From assembly GCA_000999175.1 (NCBI GenBank), contig LCJJ01000013.1:1-11809 (forward strand): DNA of 11,809 nt, in the 5' to 3' direction. Each line of letters opens with the position of its first letter. Position 1 is the stretch's first letter. A program made the translations under genes and the position numbers. Below the pieces are notes generated by a model. It was not told where the DNA came from. It searched no databases and was given only the letters and a program-made list of their open reading frames with translations. Source of the DNA: Parcubacteria group bacterium GW2011_GWB1_44_7. Lineage in GTDB: Bacteria > Patescibacteria > Paceibacteria > UBA9973 > DSPV01. Below are positions 1-5,782 of the stretch, one piece after another.

Positions 1-277
1 GATGTTCGTGATTATCGCCAGCGTCAATTCTTCTACTGGTCATTTGAAAAAATCGCCGGACATTATTTCGCGCGGTTTCGTTTATTTGCGCGAGTCGCAA
101 GCCCTGCTTCAAGAGACGCGATTGGTGGTCAAGCGAACAGTGGAAGAAGCGACTGCCGGTATGCGGCCCATCAATTTTGAATATGTGAAAAACATCTTGA
201 CCGAAAATGTCAGCCGTTTTCTCTATCAAAAAACCGCCAAGCGCCCGATTGTCATTCCGGTAGTGTTAGGGGTGTAA
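1..277 (+). CDS. rnj: Ribonuclease J, C-terminal fragment (gene enters from the left edge)
   Basis: This is the last 91 or so codons of RNase J, a metallo-beta-lactamase/beta-CASP nuclease with endo- and 5'-3' exonuclease activity in mRNA turnover and rRNA maturation. The block SPDIISRGFVYLRES is the typical end of the beta-CASP core region, and the final RPIVIPVVLGV matches the way RNase J1 proteins end (compare RRPMILPIIMEV in Bacillus). The protein therefore appears to finish normally, and only the 5' part lies outside the window. Base 1 is the last base of a preceding codon, and the ATG at 2 is internal. The last 19 bases including the stop codon recur exactly at 834-852. No terminator follows directly; the next gene starts 9 bp after the stop. 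Confidence 0.93.
   Translation, partial: MFVIIASVNSSTGHLKKSPDIISRGFVYLRESQALLQETRLVVKRTVEEATAGMRPINFEYVKNILTENVSRFLYQKTAKRPIVIPVVLGV
259..277 (+). repeat. 19-bp direct repeat, left copy (end of rnj)
   Basis: GGTAGTGTTAGGGGTGTAA encodes V-V-L-G-V-stop of RNase J. An identical copy lies at 834-852, giving a repeat period of 575 bp. The pair brackets the BECR-like gene and resembles the left end of an element integrated at the 3' end of a host gene. Confidence 0.85.
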
Positions 278-286
278 ATTAAATTT

Positions 287-703
287 ATGGCTTACAAAAA
301 TTACCACGAACTTATTAAAGAAAAAAGAACTTGGTACAAAGCCGTCGGTAAAAGTTTTTGCCCTATTTTGAAAGAAGATGTGTTTTTTATTTCCAAAGGA
401 TTCCAACACCTACTTTATGATGGTTTAGGACACGCCCGTTCAAGAAAAGAGAGAATGTATCGGGTCGGTCTTCTGCCATTAGTTATACCGGTTTTGAAAT
501 TTGCCACAAAGATAGAGGATTACAAGTTGCCGATGTTCTCAAAATCATTGAGCAAGATGGTTGAGTTTTGGACTTTGCAATCTGTGGTCGGGAAACGAAG
601 AACTTTGATTACGGTTATTTTGCGAAAAGTTGGTACCGGTAAAATCCACTTTTACAGCGTTTGGAAAAGGAAGGAAAAGAAAACAAAAAAGCCGTCAAAA
701 TGA
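287..703 (+). CDS. Small basic protein, possible BECR-fold (Barnase/EndoU/ColicinE5-D/RelE-like) nuclease
   Basis: This encodes a 138-residue basic protein with a very lysine-rich tail. I do not recognise a named family with certainty. The order of elements is a hydrophobic strand (EDVFFISKGFQHLL) with a His, an RSRKER helix, a hydrophobic segment (GLLPLVIPVLK), a strand with FWTL, and finally TLITVILRKVGTGKIHFYSVW. This resembles BECR-fold nucleases of the kind found in phage polyvalent proteins and in toxins, where the conserved His, Arg and a late Ser/Thr act in RNA cleavage; candidates here are His41, Arg51/Arg53 and Ser124. The start ATG follows a -10-like TAAATT (275-280) by 6 nt, with no Shine-Dalgarno. 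The gene lies inside a unit bounded by 19-bp direct repeats and ends within its own terminator hairpin. It may be a solitary toxin or selfish nuclease; the function is inferred. Confidence 0.7.
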   Translation: MAYKNYHELIKEKRTWYKAVGKSFCPILKEDVFFISKGFQHLLYDGLGHARSRKERMYRVGLLPLVIPVLKFATKIEDYKLPMFSKSLSKMVEFWTLQSVVGKRRTLITVILRKVGTGKIHFYSVWKRKEKKTKKPSK

Positions 704-715
704 CGGTTTCTTTGT
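688..715 (+). terminator. Intrinsic terminator overlapping the stop of the BECR-like gene
   Basis: CCGTCA (692-697), an AAA loop and TGACGG (701-706) form a perfect 6-bp stem, extended by a G-U pair and A-T pairs on both sides. TTTCTTT follows. The gene's TGA stop (701-703) is part of the stem. The A-rich 5' side and T-rich 3' side suit termination mainly on the plus strand. Confidence 0.7.
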
Positions 716-757
716 TGTGCCCACTTTCGGCTTATGGAATTCCTTAGCCGAACAAAG
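710..757 (+). other. Two-part stem-loop after the nuclease gene
   Basis: An outer stem, CTTTGT (710-715) with ACAAAG (752-757), encloses an inner stem, TCGGCT (727-732) with AGCCGA (746-751). The inner loop contains the palindrome GGAATTCC. No T-run follows, so this does not look like a second terminator. It lies inside the repeat-bounded unit and its role is unknown. Confidence 0.4.
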
Positions 758-833
758 CTTGCGCTTCATGGACACATGAGAAGTATAAGCAAATGGGTGG
801 CAAAAGTCAAATTTTTCTGGGGATAGTAATTTT

Positions 834-852
834 GGTAGTGTTAGGGGTGTAA
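834..852 (+). repeat. 19-bp direct repeat, right copy (non-coding)
   Basis: This copy is identical to 259-277. The bases just before it are also related when read in the rnj frame: they would encode I-V-I-L in place of I-V-I-P ahead of V-V-L-G-V-stop. The duplicated segment may therefore have been slightly longer (about 29 bp) with third-position changes. It has no gene of its own. Confidence 0.85.
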
Positions 853-876
853 CGGTTGAAAATTTTTAGTGTTAAG

Positions 877-1040
877 ACAAATGCTTGGTGAGATTAACGA
901 TGTAGTCAGGATTACTCCACTCAAGGTTCTTTCTCATGTTTATCTCCTTTCAAGAGATTTCCCATTACCTTTATGGATCACGCGACCGATTTGGTTCGAA
1001 AGCTGTGATGTGAGTCCGAGAAGAACTCACTAATGGCCCA
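877..1040 (+). pseudogene. Decayed 3' end of 23S rRNA (relic)
   Basis: Several blocks match, in order and with nearly correct spacing, the last part of bacterial 23S rRNA as I remember it. GATGTAGTCAGGATTAC corresponds to the GCTATGT...GGGATAA segment. CATGTTTATCTCC then TCAAGA-GATTTCCCAT corresponds to TCAAGATGAGATTTCCCAT. GGTTCGAAAGCTGTGATGTG corresponds to GGTTGATAGGC...GGTGTAAG, and CTAATGGCCC to the terminal ACTAATNGNCC. Small deletions and lost pairings are seen, and the rest of the 23S gene is absent from the upstream sequence, so this cannot be a working rRNA. A short hairpin (GTGAGT/ACTCAC, 1011-1030) survives. The alignment was made by eye and from memory. Confidence 0.62.
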
Positions 1041-1150
1041 ACAAACTTTTTGGTTTATTGATGCAAATAGGTTATCATAGGTTTATATTTCTGTCAATGT
1101 CATTTTAATTTTCTTTTGCCTACCGCCAAAACACAGCTCAGTTTAGGGGT

Positions 1151-1276
1151 TTTTAATCCCCCTTTGAAAAAGGGGGTGGCTGGAGCGAAGCGGAAGTCGG
1201 GGGATTTTCCGGAAATTAAAATCCCTCCCCCTCGCGGACTCGGGTACTCCCTTTTACAAAGGGAGATTTAAAAATT
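1151..1276. repeat. REP/MITE-like double palindrome (two inverted units)
   Basis: The first unit is TTTTTAATCCCCCTTT... with a tight hairpin CCCCCTTT/AAAGGGGG (1158-1176) and an outer pair AATCCCCC (1155-1162) with GGGGGATT (1199-1206). The second unit, read on the minus strand, begins TTTTTAAATCTCCCTTTG, has the hairpin CTCCCTTT/AAAGGGAG (1247-1265) and also ends in GGGATTTT. The two halves are thus related copies in opposite orientation. The block ends just before the promoter of the MFS gene and contains no open frame. Confidence 0.65.
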
Positions 1277-1296
1277 CGTGGGATTCATGATAAAAT
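1268..1296 (+). promoter_or_regulatory. Promoter of the MFS gene, probably leaderless
   Basis: There is an extended -10, TGA-TAAAAT (1288-1296), with a weak -35 TTAAAA (1268-1273) at 17 bp. Only 7 nt separate the -10 from the ATG at 1304, so transcription would start at or next to the start codon. No Shine-Dalgarno is present. Confidence 0.5.
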
Positions 1297-1303
1297 AATT
1301 GGC

Positions 1304-2467
1304 ATGACTGCACCAAGAATTTCACGGGCGTTGTTTGTTTTATATTTAGTCGGTTTTTTGTTTGCCTTGAATCAGGCATTGCCGGCTTATATTAATTCCA
1401 CTTTCCTTTCCGGTTTTGCGACGGAAAAAGCTGTTGGCATGATTTACGCTGTTGCTTCCGCCATCACCGTTATTTTGTTTTTCCTGTTGCCCCATTTATT
1501 GCGTCGGTTTGGAAATTACCGGTTGGCATTTTGGCTTTTTGTTTTGGATGGAATTGCCATGCTCGGTTTGGCCAACGCGCGTTCGTTTTGGCCGGCAATC
1601 GGTTTTTTTATTTGCGTTTTTGTCGCCACTTTTATGTTGGCTTTCACTATGGATATTTTTCTGGAGAGCAATTCGCGCGATAGCAAAACCGGTTCCATCC
1701 GCGGTATTTATATGACCGTTATCAACAGCGCCTGGGTGTTCTCTCCCCTGTTGGTCGGATTTATTTTATCCGATAGCGACTATTGGAAAATTTATCTCGC
1801 CGGAGCGATTTTGATTTTGCCGGCACTGTTTTTGTTGCGCGCCGGATTTAGAAAATTCAACGACCCGACCTACAAGAATATCGCCATTAGGGCGACTTTG
1901 AAGAATATCTGGCGCGAGCGCGATTTGTTCCGGATTTTTTCGGTCAGTTTCTTGCTCGGTTTTTTCTATACCTGGATGATTATTTATACGCCGATTTATC
2001 TTCATGACCATATTGGTTTTTCTTGGCAAACCATCGGCCTAATTTTTACCATTATGCTTTTGCCTTTCGTTTTGACGGAAACACCTTTGGGAAAATTGGC
2101 GGACAAGAAGTGGGGCGAAAAGGAAATTCTTTCTTGGGGCTTGGTAATTATGGCTTTATCCACGGTGGTGCTCACTTTTATCAATTCAACGAGCGTGGTG
2201 TTTTGGGCGATTCTTCTTTTTATCACTCGGGTTGGCGCCAGCGCCGTGGAAATAATGAGCGAGACCTATTTTTTCAAAAAAGTTCAAAGTAGCCAAGCCG
2301 ATATCATAAGCTTTTACCGCGCGACCCGTCCGGCCGCTTATGTTGTTGGACCGCTTGTCGCCAGTGTGTTATTTATTTTTATTGATTTCCGAATGATTTT
2401 CTTGGCGCTTGGCATTATTATGTTTAGTGGTTTGTGGTTTTCTTTGCGGTTGAAAGATACCTTATAA
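1304..2467 (+). CDS. MFS-type membrane transporter
   Basis: This encodes a 387-residue, very hydrophobic protein with about 12 predicted membrane segments, the length and pattern of a major facilitator superfamily permease. Short basic loops follow segments (LLRRFGNYR near residue 70; FRKFNDPTYKN near 185). A motif-A-like loop, GKLADKKWGEKE near residue 265, marks the start of the second six-helix half, and a long central cytoplasmic loop (about 185-210) separates the halves. The substrate cannot be told from the sequence; sugar, drug or metabolite efflux are all possible. The gene stands alone between a REP-like block with a promoter and a hairpin, convergent with tsaC. The start codon is fixed by the close -10 element. 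Confidence 0.85.
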   Translation: MTAPRISRALFVLYLVGFLFALNQALPAYINSTFLSGFATEKAVGMIYAVASAITVILFFLLPHLLRRFGNYRLAFWLFVLDGIAMLGLANARSFWPAIGFFICVFVATFMLAFTMDIFLESNSRDSKTGSIRGIYMTVINSAWVFSPLLVGFILSDSDYWKIYLAGAILILPALFLLRAGFRKFNDPTYKNIAIRATLKNIWRERDLFRIFSVSFLLGFFYTWMIIYTPIYLHDHIGFSWQTIGLIFTIMLLPFVLTETPLGKLADKKWGEKEILSWGLVIMALSTVVLTFINSTSVVFWAILLFITRVGASAVEIMSETYFFKKVQSSQADIISFYRATRPAAYVVGPLVASVLFIFIDFRMIFLALGIIMFSGLWFSLRLKDTL

Positions 2468-2590
2468 TTGTGTTTACAAATTCTTTCTCGGCAGTTTCGC
2501 CGCAATATCAAAATTTTTGCCGCTTTACCCGTTTGCTGACGGGCTCCGACGCGGACGAAAATTTAGACATTGCGGCTTCATTTGTGTTTA
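2468..2590. other. Long imperfect hairpin between convergent genes, flanked by 9-bp direct repeats
   Basis: GCCGCAAT (2499-2506) pairs with ATTGCGGC (2569-2576). The stem continues through AAATTTT pairs with two mismatches, and an inner hairpin CCCGT/ACGGG (2528-2542) lies at the centre. ACAAAT (2476-2481) also faces ATTTGT (2580-2585). TTGTGTTTA occurs on both sides (2468-2476 and 2582-2590). The block fills the space between the stops of the MFS gene and tsaC. It may act as a bidirectional terminator or be a small MITE-like insertion; no strong T-run decides between them. Confidence 0.5.
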
Positions 2591-3133
2591 TGCTCGCAAA
2601 GTTTTTATTTTCCCGTTTTGTAATTTTATTAAGGTTGATGGTGTGCCGACGATGGTGCCGCCGTCTTGGTAAAAATCCACTTGGTCACCAAAGTATTTTT
2701 TGGCTTCGGCTATGGTGGTGGCTGGCGGTAGGCCTTCCGGATTGGCGCTTGGTGCAATCAACGGCCCGGTTTCTTTGAGAATTTTTTGTAACCATTCATT
2801 TTTAGGCCAGCGGAAAGCGATAGTATTAGTGCCTCGATGGAGATATTCAAAATCATTCCCCGTCACCCTATTATCTTCAGTTGGGTAAACTGGCAAAATC
2901 ACACTCACTGGTCCCGGCCAGTATTTATTCAAAATTTTTTTATCAGTGGCGGAAATTTTTACACCGAATTTTTCCAAGTATTGCCAACTACTAATCAAGA
3001 CAATCAATGGTTTTTTCGGGTCACGTTTTTTCAGCTGATAGATTTTTTTTACCGCTACTGGTGAAAAAGCAGAACCGACTAAGCCATAAAGTGTATCGGT
3101 GGGCAACACTCCCACTTTGTCATTTTTTATCAT
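2588..3133 (-). CDS. tsaC: Threonylcarbamoyl-AMP synthase (TsaC/YrdC/Sua5 family)
   Basis: This 181-residue protein is the YrdC domain alone. It makes L-threonylcarbamoyl-adenylate from threonine, bicarbonate and ATP, the first step of t6A modification at position 37 of ANN-decoding tRNAs. Family signatures seen are PTDTLYGL (11-18), the KKRDPKKPL nucleotide-binding stretch (35-43), the YWPGPVSVIL block (71-80), APSANPEGLPPATT (127-140) and PSTLIKL (165-171). The C-terminal Sua5 domain of longer homologs is absent, so this is the short TsaC form. The start overlaps the 3' end of dnaX by 14 bp, so the two are probably translated from one mRNA. The N-terminus is slightly shorter than usual, beginning close to the first beta strand. 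Confidence 0.92.
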   Translation of the reverse strand: MIKNDKVGVLPTDTLYGLVGSAFSPVAVKKIYQLKKRDPKKPLIVLISSWQYLEKFGVKISATDKKILNKYWPGPVSVILPVYPTEDNRVTGNDFEYLHRGTNTIAFRWPKNEWLQKILKETGPLIAPSANPEGLPPATTIAEAKKYFGDQVDFYQDGGTIVGTPSTLIKLQNGKIKTLRA

Positions 3134-4157
3134 CGCAAAGTTTGATGATTGCCAATTCCAGCGGCAGAGATGGAACGGCGGCGGCGCCTAAAAATTCTTC
3201 AGCTTTCAAAAATTCTAGAATTGTTGATGAGGAGATTTTGGTTTCTTTGCCACTGGCGATTTTCTGAAGCAGAACGAAATCCTCTTCCGATACCTCTTTG
3301 GCAATCGTTGCTTTCATTTCCGGCGCGTGGCGCAAGAGCAAAACAAAACGCAATTTTGCCAACAATAATTTCAAAAAAACTTTCATATCAATGTTTTCTT
3401 CGCTGGCGCGCCGCAGAATGTCTATTCCTTTACTTGTTCCACTTTCATTTAAAGCCGTTATCATCTCATTAATCAATTCTGCCTTGGGCGCGCTGGCGGC
3501 TATGGCTATTTCGTTAGCGGTGATTTTTTTGTTGGATGAAGCGCCAATGACTTTCTGAAGCATCCCCAAAGCGTCGCGAAACGAGCCGTCGCCGAGCAAA
3601 GCAATTAATTCAGCCGCCGCTGATTCCAGCACAAAACCTTCTTTTCTAGCGACATTAACGGTCATTTCTTTCAAGGCATTTTGGCTCGGTTTTTTGAATT
3701 TAAAAACCTGACAACGAGATACCACCGTTTCCGGCAATTTTTCCATTTCCGTCGTCGCTAAAATAAAAATCACATGAGCCGGCGGTTCTTCCAAGGTCTT
3801 AAGCAAAGCGTTGAAAGCGTCTTTGGTCAACATATGGGCTTCGTCCACGATATAGACTTTGTATTTTGATTCAAACGGCGAGGTATTGACGCCCTCGCGA
3901 ATAGCTCGCACATCGTCAATACCTCGGTTGGAAGCGGCATCCATTTCGTAAATATCGTTTTTGCTAACACCGGCCGCTTCCGCCAGAATTCGCGCTACCG
4001 AGGTTTTACCAGTGCCGCGCGAGCCGGCAAAAAGATAAGCGTGAGCGATGTGTCCCAACTTAACCGATTCAGCCAAAATTTTGACGATATGGTCTTGACC
4101 CAACACCTCCTTAAAACTCTTCGGCCGATATTTTCTATATAATACTGTTTCGGTCAT
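3120..4157 (-). CDS. dnaX: DNA polymerase III gamma subunit (DnaX), short form lacking the zinc module
   Basis: This is the clamp-loader ATPase that loads the beta sliding clamp on DNA. The 345-residue protein has Walker A GSRGTGKTS (45-53), Walker B VYIVDEAH (101-108), the SRC motif with the arginine finger (147-149) and a sensor-2 region GDGSFRDAL (189-197), followed by the helical collar domain. Two usual parts are missing. The four-cysteine zinc module normally found between ARILA and the DIYEMDAASNRG block is reduced to a few residues (AGVSKN), and no tau-type C-terminal extension is present. The gene follows tRNA-Trp on the same strand and overlaps tsaC. No Shine-Dalgarno is seen; a -10-like TAAATT ends 7 nt before the ATG, within an 11-bp tandem repeat (4164-4185). 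Confidence 0.95.
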   Translation of the reverse strand: MTETVLYRKYRPKSFKEVLGQDHIVKILAESVKLGHIAHAYLFAGSRGTGKTSVARILAEAAGVSKNDIYEMDAASNRGIDDVRAIREGVNTSPFESKYKVYIVDEAHMLTKDAFNALLKTLEEPPAHVIFILATTEMEKLPETVVSRCQVFKFKKPSQNALKEMTVNVARKEGFVLESAAAELIALLGDGSFRDALGMLQKVIGASSNKKITANEIAIAASAPKAELINEMITALNESGTSKGIDILRRASEENIDMKVFLKLLLAKLRFVLLLRHAPEMKATIAKEVSEEDFVLLQKIASGKETKISSSTILEFLKAEEFLGAAAVPSLPLELAIIKLCDDKK

Positions 4158-4163
4158 GTTTTT

Positions 4164-4185
4164 TAATTTAACTTTAATTTAACTT
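4164..4185. repeat. 11-bp tandem repeat upstream of dnaX
   Basis: TAATTTAACTT is present twice in direct succession. Read on the minus strand, each copy gives a TAAATT hexamer, the nearer of which could serve as a -10 element just before the dnaX start. Confidence 0.5.
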
Positions 4186-4188
4186 TGG

Positions 4189-4372
4189 CGGGTCCATCCC
4201 GAATTGCACGGGGAACTTCGGTTTTGCCAGCCCGCCGAACTTGCGGGCGATGGAGGAATCGAACCCCCGAATGCGGTTTTGGAGACCGCTGGTATACCAC
4301 TTACCTAATCGCCCATAAACCAACATTGCCAGCCCGAGGCTGATCCGCCTTGGTCGGGAAACTATGGACCCG
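4189..4372 (-). other. Nested pairing sequences enclosing tRNA-Trp
   Basis: In the minus-strand transcript CGGGTCCAT (4372-4364) and CCCGA (4358-4354) are complementary to ATGGACCCG (4197-4189) and TCGGG (4202-4198), separated on the 5' side by a 5-nt bulge. Closer in, TTGGTTT before the tRNA can pair with AAACCGA after it, with one G-U. A hairpin CCAAGGC/GCCTCGG (4353-4334) lies in the 5' flank. TTGCCAGCCCG also occurs as a direct repeat on both sides (4224-4234 and 4326-4336). Confidence 0.5.
4244..4314 (-). tRNA. tRNA-Trp (anticodon CCA)
   Basis: On the minus strand a full cloverleaf can be drawn: acceptor GGGCGAT/ATCGCCC, anticodon stem GCGGT/ACCGC with loop CTCCAAA (anticodon CCA at 4280-4282), a 4-nt variable loop, and T arm GGGGG-TTCGATT-CCTCC with one G-U pair. 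The discriminator base is G, the usual tryptophan identity base in bacteria. The 3' CCA is not encoded (the sequence continues CAAGTT), so it must be added by a nucleotidyltransferase. The UGG-reading anticodon gives no sign of UGA recoding. The gene lies upstream of dnaX and is bracketed by complementary sequences (4354-4372 and 4189-4202). Confidence 0.95.
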
Positions 4373-4400
4373 TAGCTAAAATCTATCATATTTTTTCCCA

Positions 4401-4438
4401 AACAAAAACCTCCCGAAATTCATCGAGAGGTTTTTGTT
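4401..4438 (-). terminator. Intrinsic terminator of the RRM gene, possibly bidirectional
   Basis: A 16-bp stem with one mismatch, AACAAAAACCTCCCGA (4401-4416) with TCGAGAGGTTTTTGTT (4423-4438), has a 6-nt loop. It starts 12 nt after the stop of the minus-strand RRM gene. Reading on the minus strand, GGGAGG is followed by TTTTTGTT. Confidence 0.85.
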
Positions 4439-4450
4439 AAGAGTTCCCGT

Positions 4451-4717
4451 TTACCGTCTCGGCGCTCTTTCAGCCATCGGCCGAGCTTCGTTGACCACGA
4501 TTTTTCGGCCATCCAGTTCTTTACCGTTCAAGGCCTCAATCGCTTTGTCAGCGTCAGCGTCTTCCATTTCCACGAAACCAAAACCGCGAGAGCGGCCGGT
4601 CATTTTATCCATCAAGACATTGGCGGAAACAACTGTGCCCGCTTGTGCGAACGCATCGCGCAAGCTGTCATTGGTGGTCGTGTAGGGCAGATTGCCCACA
4701 TACAACTTCTTTGCCAT
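4451..4717 (-). CDS. Small RNA-binding protein with a single RRM domain
   Basis: This 88-residue protein is almost entirely one RNA recognition motif of the bacterial/cyanobacterial Rbp type. RNP2 is LYVGNL (5-10) and RNP1 is RGFGFVEM (44-51), with the aromatic residues that stack on RNA bases in place (Tyr6, Phe46, Phe48). A short basic tail (APRR) ends the protein. Such proteins bind single-stranded RNA and are often linked to cold response or mRNA localisation in other bacteria; the role here is inferred. The gene is monocistronic, with a terminator just after the stop, and is divergent from hisS across a 160-bp gap. A -10-like TATTAT (4727-4732, minus) lies 9 nt before the ATG, without a Shine-Dalgarno. 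Confidence 0.93.
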   Translation of the reverse strand: MAKKLYVGNLPYTTTNDSLRDAFAQAGTVVSANVLMDKMTGRSRGFGFVEMEDADADKAIEALNGKELDGRKIVVNEARPMAERAPRR

Positions 4718-4850
4718 GTGACAAAAATAATAGCTACTAAATATCGCTACGACCTTCTCACCTGGCTAAGAAGATGTCAAAAAACTTCCTATCCGAGAGA
4801 AATGCTAACGACCCTGACACTATACCTGAAATCAAAATAAAAGCAAGGGG

Positions 4851-4879
4851 TTGGTAAAAAGAAAACATTAGGTTAAAAT
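4851..4879 (+). promoter_or_regulatory. hisS promoter, leaderless geometry
   Basis: TTGGTA (4851-4856), a 17-bp spacer and TAAAAT (4874-4879) make a good sigma-70-like promoter. Transcription would begin about 6-7 nt downstream, at the ATG at 4886. This argues for 4886 rather than the in-frame ATG at 4880, which abuts the -10. Confidence 0.6.
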
Positions 4880-4885
4880 ATGCTT

Positions 4886-5782
4886 ATGATTAGCAAAGAA
4901 CCATACAAAGGCGTGCGGGATTTTTATCCGCCGGAGATGGCGATTCAAAATTATATTTTCTCCGTTTGGCGAAGCGTGGCGGAAAAATTTGGTTACGTTG
5001 AATACAGTGCCTCAATCCTTGAATACGCAGAACTTTACAGAAACAAAGGCAGCGATGAAATTGTCAATGAACAAATGTATGTTTTTAAGGACAAGGGTGA
5101 TCGTGAAGTGGCCCTTCGTCCGGAGATGACCCCCACTCTAGCTCGTATGGTCGCTGCGAAGCGCAGGGCGCTTAAATTTCCTTTGCGTTGGTATTCTATC
5201 CCTAATGTTTTTCGTTATGAGCGTCCGCAACGAGGCCGCCGCCGAGAGCATTGGCAGCTTAATTGCGATCTTCTAGGCATTGCTGGTGTTGAGGCGGAAG
5301 TGGAAATAATTTCGTTGGTCCATTCAATTATGAAAACGTTTGGGGCGAAGGACGAAGATTTTGAAATTAAAATAAATAGCCGAAAAATTATTGCCGCCGC
5401 GCTGGCGGATAAAAATTTTTCCGAGGAGCAAGTCCGCGAATTTACCAGAAAATTAGACCGGGGTGAATCGACCCCAGTTGATATTCACCTTGAGCCAAAC
5501 GAAGAAATTAATAAGCTGATAGCCGCGTTGGAAGAAAACGATGTTAAAAATGTTCGTTTTGACGAAACTCTGGCGCGCGGTTTTGATTATTACACCGGAA
5601 TGGTTTTTGAGGTGTTTGATACCAATCCCGAAAACAAGCGCTCACTCTTCGGTGGCGGCCGCTACGATAATTTACTTGAAATTTTTGACGCTGAACCAGT
5701 GCCCACGGTTGGCTTTGGTATGGGCGATATCACTATTCATGACTTTTTGGAGACCCACAATTTGCCGTTAAAAAATAAATGA
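4886..5782 (+). CDS. hisS: Histidyl-tRNA synthetase, catalytic core only (no anticodon-binding domain)
   Basis: This class II synthetase attaches histidine to tRNA-His. Residues are counted from the ATG at 4886, giving 298 aa; an in-frame ATG at 4880 would add two. The N-terminal motif-1 region (GVRDFYPPE), the ATP/His loops (LRPEMTP near 78), motif 2 FRYERPQRG (109-117), the histidine signature RGFDYYTG (231-238) and GGGRYD (256-261) are all intact, so it looks catalytic rather than HisZ-like. Motif 3 reads GFGMGD (276-281) and lacks the usual Glu-Arg. The protein then stops after HNLPLKNK, whereas family members of about 420 aa continue with a roughly 100-residue anticodon-binding domain. 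No other frame downstream restores it; instead the TGA overlaps the next gene's ATG. The truncation appears real unless there is an assembly fault. Confidence 0.9.
   Translation: MISKEPYKGVRDFYPPEMAIQNYIFSVWRSVAEKFGYVEYSASILEYAELYRNKGSDEIVNEQMYVFKDKGDREVALRPEMTPTLARMVAAKRRALKFPLRWYSIPNVFRYERPQRGRRREHWQLNCDLLGIAGVEAEVEIISLVHSIMKTFGAKDEDFEIKINSRKIIAAALADKNFSEEQVREFTRKLDRGESTPVDIHLEPNEEINKLIAALEENDVKNVRFDETLARGFDYYTGMVFEVFDTNPENKRSLFGGGRYDNLLEIFDAEPVPTVGFGMGDITIHDFLETHNLPLKNK

Noticed and set aside
872..937. Minus-strand 21-codon frame with a perfect-looking AAAGGAG ribosome-binding site 6 nt before ATG
   Set aside because: The purine-rich stretch coincides with a segment that aligns with 23S rRNA on the other strand, and no other gene here uses such a site. 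It is probably chance.
2434..2778. Plus-strand 114-codon frame
   Set aside because: It overlaps the MFS 3' end, the hairpin and the antisense of tsaC; it is an accidental frame.
4174..4401. Minus-strand 75-codon frame
   Set aside because: It runs straight through the tRNA-Trp gene and its flanking stems and has no recognisable protein features.
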